A stretch of DNA of 49,380 nt from assembly GCA_944384375.1 (NCBI GenBank), contig CALWTE010000019.1:1-49380 (forward strand), in the 5' to 3' direction. The DNA comes from an uncultured Clostridia bacterium (GTDB lineage Bacteria; Bacillota; Clostridia; Christensenellales; UBA1242). The notes below the pieces were generated by a model. It did not search any database. It had not been told where the DNA came from and saw only the letters and a list, made by a program, of their open reading frames with translations. Of the stretch, positions 7,975-15,632 are shown in pieces. Every line of letters starts with the position of its first letter. Position 1 is the first letter of the stretch. The position numbers were made by a program, and so were the translations under genes.

Positions 7975-10137
7975 TTAATAAGAGCCTGCGCTTATTCCCT
8001 TTTTCTCTCTGTTTAATTGCTCTAACTCGTCCATGTCCAAAAGTTGCTCTGGCTTAATTACGAATTTTTTGCGGTCCATATATTCGGCTTGCTTTGATTT
8101 ATTAAAGTCTTTTACACAACGGAAATAACCTACTACCCTAGACCAAACTTCGGCAGATTGATGGCAGTGCGGACATTCAAAGTGTTCCCCCGCGATGTAA
8201 CCATGTGTAGGGCAAACGCTAAATGTAGGTGTTATACTGATATATGGCATCTTACTATTCGCAAAAATCTTCTTTATTAGAGATTTACATACTTCCCTAT
8301 CGTTAATCTTTTCACCTAAGTATAAATGCAGTACTGTACCGCCCGTGTACATAGATTGCAATTCGTCTTGCAACCTAACGACTTCAAAAATGTCGTCAGT
8401 GTAGCCTACTGGAATTTGGGTGGAGTTAGTGTAGTATGGCTCTTTGTCTCCACTTGTGATTATATCAGGGAAACGAACCTTGTCAAGGCGCGCAAGTCTA
8501 GCAGACACGCCTTCGGCTGGAGTTGCCTCTAGGTTGTACTGGTTCCCTGTTTCTTCTTGAAATTCCACCATCTTCTTACGCAATAATTCCATAATTTCAA
8601 TAGCAAATTCTTGCCCTTCTGGAGTGGTGATGTCCTTGCCTAAAAGGTTAATCAAGGCTTCATTCATACCGTTTACACCGATTGTGGCAAAGTGGTTTGC
8701 CCAGTACTGTCCAGAACGCTCTTTCACTGGCTTTAAGTAAAATGCAGAATATGGGTATAAACCGTTGTCCGTTTGTTTTTCAATCATTTTACGCTTAATT
8801 TCAAGACTGGTTTTTGCAATTTCGGTGAGTTTGAGTAAACGCTCTTTAAATTCTTCCTTAGTTTTAGACAAATATCCTATTCTAGGTAGGTTGATTGTAA
8901 CCACACCTATTGAACCAGTCAGCGGGTTTGAACCAAACAAGCCCCCACCGCGTTTCCTTAACTCACTCAAATCAAGACGTAACCTACAGCACATAGATAG
9001 AGCATCTTCAGGACTTAACTCACTATTTATATAGTTAGCAAAATAAGGAATACCGTATTTGCAAGTAATGTCCATAATCGCGTTTACAACAGGGCTGTCC
9101 CAGTCAAGTTCTTTAGTAACATTGATTGTAGGAATCGGGAATGTAAAAATTCTGCCGTTTGCATCACCTTTGGAAAGCACTTCGCATAATGCAAGATTAA
9201 ACATATCCATTTCTTTTTGGAATTCGCCATAAGTCTTGTCTTGTGGCTCGCCACCTATGATTACAGGTCTATCTTTTAGGAGTGAATGTACCTTTATATC
9301 TAATGTAATATTGCTAAAAGGACATTGAAAGCCCACACGAGTAGCAACATTCATATTGAAAATAAAGCCTTGCAAAATCTGCACAACGTCTTCATAACTT
9401 AAGTTATCATAGTAGATAAAAGGTGCACAATATGTATCAAAACTGCTCCACGCCTGAGCCCCTGCACTCTCGCCTTGCAAGGTAAAAGTGGCATTAACCA
9501 CTTGCCCTAAGAAACTGCGCAAGTGCTTTGCTGGTTTAGACGAAATCTTTCCTTCTACCCCTGTAAAGCCCAAAGTAAGTAACTGCGCCAAATCCCAGCC
9601 CACGCAATAACTGCCGAAAAAGCCTAAGTCGTGAATATGCAAGTCTCCGCTAAGGTGTGCTTCCCTAACATTCACAGGGTAAACTTCGTTTAGCCAGTAA
9701 TTTTTGGTAAATTCTTCCCTAACAAAGTTGTTTAGCCCCGCAACAGAACGTTGCATATTCGCATTTTCCTTTGTGGACCAGTCGGTATCGTCTATATATT
9801 TGTCAAACAAATCAATAGTTGCGCCGATTAGTGCATTTTTTTCGCGGGCAGTTTTACGCTTTTCTCTATACAGAATAAAGGCTTTTGCTGTCTGCGAATG
9901 TCTATTGTCTATCAAGACATACTCCACTGCGTCTTGAATCTGCTCAACGGTAGGGATACTTTCCTTGCCTAGACGTTTGTCTAATAACTCTGCAACTTCC
10001 TTCGCTAACTCTAGTGAAGTCGCATAGTCGCTACCATTACAAGCCACGGCAGCCTTGTAAATAGCCTTTGCAATTTTTTCTAAATCAAATTCTTGATAAG
10101 TGCCGTCTCTTTTTAAAACTTGTCCGCTCAATTTCAT
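7975..10137 (-). CDS. nrdD: Anaerobic ribonucleoside-triphosphate reductase, NrdD (class III)
   Basis: NrdD makes deoxynucleoside triphosphates without oxygen. The 720-residue protein has an N-terminal ATP-cone allosteric domain (about residues 3-95), the barrel catalytic domain, a zinc site near the C-terminus (CPTHGYIAG ... ECPHC, about 640-657) and the glycyl radical site RVVGYFR, with Gly at about 670. Its start is the ATG at 10137 with AAAGGAG. It is the promoter-proximal gene of nrdDG. Two NrdR boxes and a consensus promoter lie upstream, so the repressor NrdR probably controls it. The nrdR gene itself is not in this window. Confidence 0.96.
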   Translation of the reverse strand: MKLSGQVLKRDGTYQEFDLEKIAKAIYKAAVACNGSDYATSLELAKEVAELLDKRLGKESIPTVEQIQDAVEYVLIDNRHSQTAKAFILYREKRKTAREKNALIGATIDLFDKYIDDTDWSTKENANMQRSVAGLNNFVREEFTKNYWLNEVYPVNVREAHLSGDLHIHDLGFFGSYCVGWDLAQLLTLGFTGVEGKISSKPAKHLRSFLGQVVNATFTLQGESAGAQAWSSFDTYCAPFIYYDNLSYEDVVQILQGFIFNMNVATRVGFQCPFSNITLDIKVHSLLKDRPVIIGGEPQDKTYGEFQKEMDMFNLALCEVLSKGDANGRIFTFPIPTINVTKELDWDSPVVNAIMDITCKYGIPYFANYINSELSPEDALSMCCRLRLDLSELRKRGGGLFGSNPLTGSIGVVTINLPRIGYLSKTKEEFKERLLKLTEIAKTSLEIKRKMIEKQTDNGLYPYSAFYLKPVKERSGQYWANHFATIGVNGMNEALINLLGKDITTPEGQEFAIEIMELLRKKMVEFQEETGNQYNLEATPAEGVSARLARLDKVRFPDIITSGDKEPYYTNSTQIPVGYTDDIFEVVRLQDELQSMYTGGTVLHLYLGEKINDREVCKSLIKKIFANSKMPYISITPTFSVCPTHGYIAGEHFECPHCHQSAEVWSRVVGYFRCVKDFNKSKQAEYMDRKKFVIKPEQLLDMDELEQLNREKKGISAGSY

Positions 10138-10167
10138 TTTTCTCCTTTGTTTTTAAATTACACTTTA

Positions 10168-10196
10168 ATTATATAAAACACAATATCTTGTGTCAA
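10168..10196 (-). promoter_or_regulatory. Consensus sigma-A promoter of nrdDG
   Basis: On the minus strand TTGACA (10191-10196) and TATAAT (10168-10173) are separated by exactly 17 bp, a perfect housekeeping promoter. The proximal NrdR box covers the spacer and the -35 edge. Confidence 0.85.
10178..10193. promoter_or_regulatory. NrdR box, proximal
   Basis: ACACAATATCTTGTGT matches the NrdR consensus acaCwAtATaTwGtgt at all but one position. It overlaps the -35 element and spacer of the nrdDG promoter, so bound NrdR would block RNA polymerase. Confidence 0.85.
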
Positions 10197-10210
10197 ACAT
10201 TATTAATTAA

Positions 10211-10226
10211 ATACTATATATAGTGT
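10211..10226. promoter_or_regulatory. NrdR box, distal
   Basis: ATACTATATATAGTGT matches the NrdR consensus in its core CTATATATAG. Its centre is 33 bp from the proximal box, about three helical turns, the usual spacing for paired NrdR sites. Confidence 0.8.
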
Positions 10227-10360
10227 TTAAGTTTGTACCTTATGCACAAAAAGGCTCACAGAAAAACAATTTATAAAAATACAAAATTATAAATAAAAAA
10301 CTACACTTTACGCATAGTTTCATACTAAATAAAGGCAAGTAAAACTTATAAATATAAAGA

Positions 10361-10392
10361 AAAAACTGCATTTTTTTGCAAAACACAGTTTT
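10361..10392 (-). terminator. Terminator after the metallo-beta-lactamase gene
   Basis: AAAACTG and CAGTTTT enclose an inner TGCA/TGCA pairing. On the minus strand the stem is followed by TTTTTTCTTT. It lies 26 bp beyond the stop of the upstream gene. Confidence 0.6.
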
Positions 10393-10417
10393 CCACAATT
10401 TTTTCCACATCTAAATT

Positions 10418-12040
10418 TTACTTTTTCTTTTTAACAGATTTAAGCACACTCGGTACAATTATTAAGAATACTATACCAGCGAAAACTATAATTGCAACAA
10501 CTATATGCCACCAACGCAAATCTGTAACTGTTACTTCCCCATTTGTCGTAATACCTACTACATAAGAAAATTCTGGCTCGGTTACTTGTGAAACGTCAGT
10601 GCTTGTATTCAAAATATTGTTGTTTGCAGAATTTAAATTTACTAGTAAACTATTTAAATCGTTATTATTTACGGTGTTTTCGCTATCCGTGTTTGTGGTA
10701 TTCTCGCTATCTGTATTTGTTGTTTCGTCCGATTGATAATCTAGCGCGACACAAATATCACCGTTATTATTAGTTGTAAAAATACAATTAATTGCAACGC
10801 CTGCATCTACAAAACGTTGAATAGTGTCGTCGGCTGGGTGGCCGTATGTTTCACCATTATCGCAAGAACAAATAACCACTTCGGGCTTTAAAATGTCTAG
10901 CAAAGCACTACTACTACTCGTACTACTGCCGTGGTGCCCTGCATCCATAATATCTACGTCAGGCAATTCGTTACGGTATTGTGCAATAATTTGTTGCTCT
11001 AGTTCGGCTTCTGTATCGCCCGTAAAGCAATATGTCACGTCTTTATATTCTAGAATTATAAAGGCAGAATAGTTATTCCAGTCTGTATATAAATGTTGAG
11101 CATCAATAGGCGCATAAAAGGTAAATGTATAAACTTCGTCTTCGCTTACTCCAGGCTCGCCCGCATTTGTAATTGTGTCAAGTTGGAAAGTAAATAGCAC
11201 TTCAGAGTCACCGCCATTTTCTTCCGCTTCGTTATACATTGCTATCAAAGTGTCGCCGTAAGATGCTACACTTTCTGTTTTAACATTATACCCATTATAA
11301 ACTCTATCGCCGTTTTGGTCTAAGGTATTGCGGTAATCGTCTTGAGTAACATAAGCCGCTCCCACTGAATTTGCCCTTTGTTCTTCGGCTTCCGCAAGGG
11401 CAATATCTTCGGCACTTGCAGTATTCATATCTTCTTCGTCAATACCAAAATAAACATTTGGTCTGTACATTTTTGTTACTTCAAAATTTTCCAAAATAGC
11501 TTCCATAAAGGAAAAGTGGTCATAATCAGGGTGCGTCATAATTAAATAGTCAATGGTGGGATTTTCGCTATCCACTAAGTAATTACGAATTTTGCTAACT
11601 ACATTTTCATCACTTGCCGCTGGATAGTCTGATTTATTGTGGTAATCAAGCACTGTACCAGCATCAATAATCATATTTTTGCCGTCTGGCAAATTAATTA
11701 AAATACAATCACCTTGCAACACGTTAATATAATTAATGTTTAGTGTACTATTTTCCCTAGCGTCAGTTACCGCGGTAATTACACCATCACGCTCAAAAGT
11801 TGAATTAATTTTGTTTTCAAAATAGTCGCTAAATGGTAGAGTAACTAGTGCTAAAATGGTAATTATAACAAAAATTGCAGTACACCATTTGTATGTTTTT
11901 GCGTTACTATACGCTTTTTTAATTTTGCTTTTATCCGATTTGGATAATTCTTTATCCGCCTTACCTGTAGCAATCTTTTTTGCTTTTTCTGCGGCTTCTT
12001 TTGCTTCTTTCCTTGCTTTGTTATAAGCGTCCCAAGACAT
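10418..12040 (-). CDS. Membrane-anchored ComEC/Rec2-type metallo-beta-lactamase domain protein
   Basis: The 540-residue protein has a charged Ala/Lys-rich cytosolic N-terminus (1-50), one membrane segment (about 51-72), an outward-facing metallo-beta-lactamase domain (about 95-420) and a second membrane segment near the C-terminus (about 508-532) ending in KSVKKKK. Metal-binding motifs are present: THPDYDH at about 169-175, FTGDTE and DAGHHGSS further on. The domain resembles the C-terminal hydrolase part of ComEC/Rec2, but no competence channel is present. A Ser/Asn/Thr repeat (TTNTDSEN twice) links domain and anchor. The substrate is unknown; a nuclease or phosphodiesterase at the cell surface is a guess. 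It starts 29 bp after the patatin gene. Confidence 0.7.
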   Translation of the reverse strand: MSWDAYNKARKEAKEAAEKAKKIATGKADKELSKSDKSKIKKAYSNAKTYKWCTAIFVIITILALVTLPFSDYFENKINSTFERDGVITAVTDARENSTLNINYINVLQGDCILINLPDGKNMIIDAGTVLDYHNKSDYPAASDENVVSKIRNYLVDSENPTIDYLIMTHPDYDHFSFMEAILENFEVTKMYRPNVYFGIDEEDMNTASAEDIALAEAEEQRANSVGAAYVTQDDYRNTLDQNGDRVYNGYNVKTESVASYGDTLIAMYNEAEENGGDSEVLFTFQLDTITNAGEPGVSEDEVYTFTFYAPIDAQHLYTDWNNYSAFIILEYKDVTYCFTGDTEAELEQQIIAQYRNELPDVDIMDAGHHGSSTSSSSALLDILKPEVVICSCDNGETYGHPADDTIQRFVDAGVAINCIFTTNNNGDICVALDYQSDETTNTDSENTTNTDSENTVNNNDLNSLLVNLNSANNNILNTSTDVSQVTEPEFSYVVGITTNGEVTVTDLRWWHIVVAIIVFAGIVFLIIVPSVLKSVKKKK

Positions 12041-12068
12041 AATTTACCCCCTATTTTTTATTCTTGTT

Positions 12069-13016
12069 TTATTCTTGTGTCTTTTTCTCTCGCGCAATTT
12101 GTTTTGCACGTTTTTGCATTGTCTTTAACCTACGCACTGTTTCCTTGATATTCTCGTCTGGTACACGCATACCTAGAACTTTTAGAATATTTGGCATTTC
12201 TTCCTTTGCTGTCTCGTACCCTATTCTAATCATATCTTCCACGCCTTCTAGTTTGCGCTGGTCAAAATCGGACAAATCAACCTTTAGCACGTAGTCCGAA
12301 TGCACATACCCTTTTACTGAGTTTGATTTCATCATTATACGCAGGGCGGCTTTGAGCAGTTCTAGGTACTTTGTGCTTTCCGTACCATAACCACGTGTTG
12401 GATTAATATCAATAGTTAGTACGATATCTGCACCCATTTCACGCACTACGTCTGCGGGAATATTATTCTGCAAACCGCCGTCATAAAACCTATATGGCGG
12501 GTACTCAACTGGGTTAAAGATACCAGGCACGGCACAAGAACTAGCAATTGCTTTATTGAGTTTGCCTTTCTTTAAGTGAATTTCCTGCCCCGAAATAATA
12601 TCAACAGCCACTGCGGTAAATGGAATTTTTAAATCTTCAAAACTTCGCCCTTCTAGTGCATCATCAATGACCGCTTCTAGTTTTTCAGTTTTATTGGGCA
12701 TAAAAGCGATTTTGCTAGTTAAAATATCTTTTTCTCTTAGACGTTTAGCAATTTCCGTCATTCTATCAATAGGAACACCAGCACAGTATGCTGCACCCAT
12801 AAAAGAACCGATTGAAGTGCCTGCTACATAATCAAAATGCAAGCCCGCTTCTTCAAAAGCCTTAAATATGCCGATGTAGGCAACTCCCCTAGTACCGCCC
12901 CCGCTAAGTGCCAAACCTAATTTTAAGGGATGCAGTACTTCTTGCATAGGCGCCTTTTCCACTTTTTTGGTAAAAGGCTTTTTAAATAAGTTTTTAAACC
13001 AACTATTTAAACTCAT
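12069..13016 (-). CDS. Patatin-like phospholipase
   Basis: This 315-residue protein is a patatin/RssA-type serine lipid hydrolase. It has the oxyanion loop SGGGTRGVAYIG (about 38-49), the nucleophile elbow GTSIG with Ser68, and the catalytic DGG with Asp at about 179 (YDGGLQNN). A basic amphipathic N-terminus (residues 1-22) may touch the membrane; no signal peptide is seen. The C-terminus is a Lys/Arg-rich helix. It sits upstream of the metallo-beta-lactamase gene on the same strand and is probably cotranscribed with it. The physiological lipid substrate cannot be told. Confidence 0.88.
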   Translation of the reverse strand: MSLNSWFKNLFKKPFTKKVEKAPMQEVLHPLKLGLALSGGGTRGVAYIGIFKAFEEAGLHFDYVAGTSIGSFMGAAYCAGVPIDRMTEIAKRLREKDILTSKIAFMPNKTEKLEAVIDDALEGRSFEDLKIPFTAVAVDIISGQEIHLKKGKLNKAIASSCAVPGIFNPVEYPPYRFYDGGLQNNIPADVVREMGADIVLTIDINPTRGYGTESTKYLELLKAALRIMMKSNSVKGYVHSDYVLKVDLSDFDQRKLEGVEDMIRIGYETAKEEMPNILKVLGMRVPDENIKETVRRLKTMQKRAKQIAREKKTQE

Positions 13017-13341
13017 ACTCTACCCTTTTTCTTGATTTTTAATTAATATATGAATTCGTCTATATAATTTTATCAAAAATATTAAAAAAGTGCAATAATT
13101 TAAGACACATTATTAAAAAGAAAAACGGCATATTACTTGCTTTAAAATAAAAATCACACGTAAAATAAAAAAGTAAACAATATTTTCAATAAAACAGACA
13201 AATATTCAGCAATTTTAAAACGTAACCCAGCCGTGATTTATAAATAACCGTAATGATTAATAATAACACAAGGAGCAAGGCAACTGAAAGTTAATCTATA
13301 ATGAGTTATAGTATAGCGCCGTGATTTTATTTTAACAATAT
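13017..13341. other. Gene-free AT-rich stretch
   Basis: No reading frame with a convincing ribosome site is visible on either strand. A short direct repeat, GCCGTGATTT, occurs near 13230 and again near 13318. A GGAG at about 13272 is not followed by a start codon in range. It may be decayed sequence plus the upstream region of the patatin gene. Confidence 0.5.
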
Positions 13342-13372
13342 AAAAACAGCCCTAATGGTTAGGACTGTTTTT
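13342..13372 (-). terminator. Terminator after the acidic membrane protein gene
   Basis: AAAAACAGCCCTAA (13342-13355) pairs with TTAGGACTGTTTTT (13359-13372) with one mismatch. The stem is T-flanked on both strands and lies 10 bp past the stop. Confidence 0.8.
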
Positions 13373-13381
13373 GGTAACTAA

Positions 13382-14641
13382 TTAATTAACTTCTTTTTTA
13401 AGTCTTTCTATTGCTGCTTTAACTTCTTCAATGTCATCGTGAATTTGTTTGTTTTGCTCTACTAAGATTTGATTTGTCTTTTCCAAAATTGGGAAGCGGT
13501 CTTTGTTTTGTTCCATAACTTCTTCACAATGTTGAACAGACAATCTTAACCCGTCTAGCAAGTCCAAATCTTCGCTTAACTTCTTTGCTTTTTCTTCATC
13601 AATATCCACGTAATTATTTACACCATATAGCATAACTTTCTTACGTGCGACAATTGCTTCACGTCTACGTAACTTCTCTTGATCACGTTTTAAGTTACGT
13701 TGTACACGTGCTAATGGGTTATATTCCTTACGGTTACCCCTTAAATCACGTTCGTTGATTTTCAATCTTTCTTGCAATTTAGCCAAACGCTCTTCTAGTG
13801 CGTCAATTGGGAAATACTCGTAAACATTGATAATTTCCTTCTTTGGCTCTACTACAGGAATGATTTCTTGTGAATCAGCGTCTTCATTAGATGTCTCTTG
13901 TTCTTCTTGAGTAGTAACAACGGTTTCAACAGGAACGATTGCTTGATTTACTGTCTCGGTAGTTTCAGTGGTCTCATTGTTTGTTTCAGTAGTTTCAGCA
14001 CTTGTTTCTGTCGTATCAAAGTCAGGCATAACGAAGTCTTCAGCAGACTTAGTTTGCGGTTCTTCTACTACTTCAGGTTCAACAGATTCTGTAAATTCTA
14101 CAGGTTGACTTGCTTCGTACTGAGTAACTGATTCAGAATTGATTTCGTTAATCATATCGTCAAAGTTAAACTCAGGCTCTGTTGAAACTGGAGTAGGTTC
14201 ACTCTTAGGTTCGTCTTCAAACAATGAATCAAAGTCGTCAAAGTCGTCAAACTCTTGCTTGCGACGTTCAATAGATTGTTGACGTTCGTTTTCTAAATCC
14301 CTTTCTTTTGCCAAACGCAACTCTTCTTCTTCGTCAAAAGTAGACTTTTTGTTTAAGAGTTCCATTTGTTCGCGTCTTGCTGCTTCTTCGTCCCATGTTT
14401 GTTTAGGTTGTTCCGTTGTTTGTTGGTTATCAAGAACTGTTGGGCGGTCATAACTTTCCTCCGCATCTTTGACAACTGGTCTTTCTGAATTTTTGTCGCC
14501 ATTTTTATTGCGGAAGAAAATTGAGCCCTTACGATTAGTAATAGACAATACTAAATCCACAAGTAAAATCAAGATAAACGCAACTGCCGCTATTAAAGCA
14601 ATAATAGCCAAAACATTTAAGATTGCTTGTGTTACTTCCAT
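13382..14641 (-). CDS. Acidic single-pass membrane protein with C-terminal coiled coil, function unknown
   Basis: I do not recognise this 419-residue protein. It begins with one membrane segment (about residues 8-33) followed by NRKGS and a basic patch. A long disordered region (about 50-270) is very rich in Glu, Asp, Thr and Gln, including FDDFDDFDSLFEDEP and ETTETNNETTETTETV. The end (about 272-419) is a charged, heptad-like helical region that should form a coiled coil. The layout suggests a membrane-tethered scaffold with a cytosolic tail. It starts 37 bp after the tmRNA 3' end with no strong terminator between them, so it may be read partly from the ssrA transcript. Confidence 0.7.
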   Translation of the reverse strand: MEVTQAILNVLAIIALIAAVAFILILLVDLVLSITNRKGSIFFRNKNGDKNSERPVVKDAEESYDRPTVLDNQQTTEQPKQTWDEEAARREQMELLNKKSTFDEEEELRLAKERDLENERQQSIERRKQEFDDFDDFDSLFEDEPKSEPTPVSTEPEFNFDDMINEINSESVTQYEASQPVEFTESVEPEVVEEPQTKSAEDFVMPDFDTTETSAETTETNNETTETTETVNQAIVPVETVVTTQEEQETSNEDADSQEIIPVVEPKKEIINVYEYFPIDALEERLAKLQERLKINERDLRGNRKEYNPLARVQRNLKRDQEKLRRREAIVARKKVMLYGVNNYVDIDEEKAKKLSEDLDLLDGLRLSVQHCEEVMEQNKDRFPILEKTNQILVEQNKQIHDDIEEVKAAIERLKKEVN

Positions 14642-14678
14642 TTTTCATTTGCTCCTATTTAGATTTTGTGTTTAACAC

Positions 14679-15082
14679 TGGTGGAAGCGATGGGAGTTGA
14701 ACCCACGTCCAAACGGTATAACTCTACCCTTCTACACATTTAGTTTGTTTTTGATTTAATGCAGATAGGCTAAACAAACAAACCTATTCTACACGAACTC
14801 GCAAAAATTAACTCTAAACAGCGAAGTCTATTTAGGCGTGGCTATTGTTTTGGGTTGTAGCCCCTAGTAGCACTCACAAAGCCATCAAGTGCAGTAGGAA
14901 CTGTCCGTACTAAATTCTTCCGAACGGGTTTAAGCGTATGCTGCTACACCGTAGTTAGCAGGCATTACGTTTAAGTTTGCTTTGTTTTCAGCATTTAAAT
15001 TTAGGTTTCGTTGTTAATGCAGACGAACCTGCAATGTGCAAGATAAAGTTACTAATCCATCTGTCAAGACCAGTACGCCCCC
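14679..15082 (-). ncRNA. ssrA: tmRNA (transfer-messenger RNA)
   Basis: tmRNA frees stalled ribosomes and adds a degradation tag. The 5' GGGGGCG pairs with CGCTTCC before the encoded 3' ACCA, forming the alanine-tRNA-like acceptor stem; a T-arm GGGTTCAACTCCC is present at the 3' end. The tag frame reads GCA AAC TTA ... TAC GCT TAA, giving ANLNVMPANYGVAAYA. The RNA is about 404 nt. It begins 10 bp after the smpB stop, the common Firmicutes arrangement. Ends are set by the acceptor stem and could shift by a base or two. The tag end AAYA differs from the usual LAA or VAA. Confidence 0.95.
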
Positions 15083-15092
15083 AAATTAAGAT

Positions 15093-15542
15093 TTACATTC
15101 TAGCACTTTTCAACTCGCGCGCCATATCACGTTTTGTATCGCGCTCTTTAATAGATTTACGTTTGTCATACAACTTTTTACCTTTACAAACGGCAATTTC
15201 TACTTTTACAAGTGAGCGGTCAAAAAACAATTTTAGCGGTACAATAGTCAAGCCTTTTTGGCTAACTGCTGACTGTAGTTTTAAAATTTCCGATTTGTTT
15301 AGCAGAAGTTTACGAGTCCTACGCTCATCGGGAGCAAAATTCCCTGCCCCTTGATAAGTTTTTACGTACATATTAATAATATACGCCTCACCATTGCGAA
15401 TTACTACATAAGAATCGTTAATACTTACCTTGTTTGCCCTAATTGATTTAACTTCTGCACCTTCTAGGCTAAGCCCTGCGGTAAACCTTTCAAGAACGAA
15501 ATACTCAAAGGTGGCACGTTTGTTAGTAGCAATAACTTTCAT
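15093..15542 (-). CDS. smpB: SsrA-binding protein SmpB
   Basis: SmpB binds tmRNA and places it in the ribosomal A site. The 149-residue length is normal. Family stretches are LEGAEVKSIRANKVSINDSYV (given here in part), GAYIINMYV-like EAYIINMYV, and the basic tail KKLYDKRKSIKERDTKRDMA that inserts into the mRNA channel. It starts at the ATG at 15542, with GGAG eight bases upstream. ssrA follows 10 bp downstream and rnr lies 90 bp upstream. Confidence 0.97.
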   Translation of the reverse strand: MKVIATNKRATFEYFVLERFTAGLSLEGAEVKSIRANKVSINDSYVVIRNGEAYIINMYVKTYQGAGNFAPDERRTRKLLLNKSEILKLQSAVSQKGLTIVPLKLFFDRSLVKVEIAVCKGKKLYDKRKSIKERDTKRDMARELKSARM

Positions 15543-15632
15543 TCCTACGTCTCCAATTATATCACATTTTATATATTTTTCAATACCTTTTTTGAAAAAA
15601 ACGGCATTTTTTTAGAAAAAACACGAAAAAAC

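Noticed and set aside
14679..14760. Separate tRNA gene ending in CCA
   Set aside because: The acceptor and T-arm belong to the tmRNA; no anticodon arm is present and the 5' strand lies 400 bases away.
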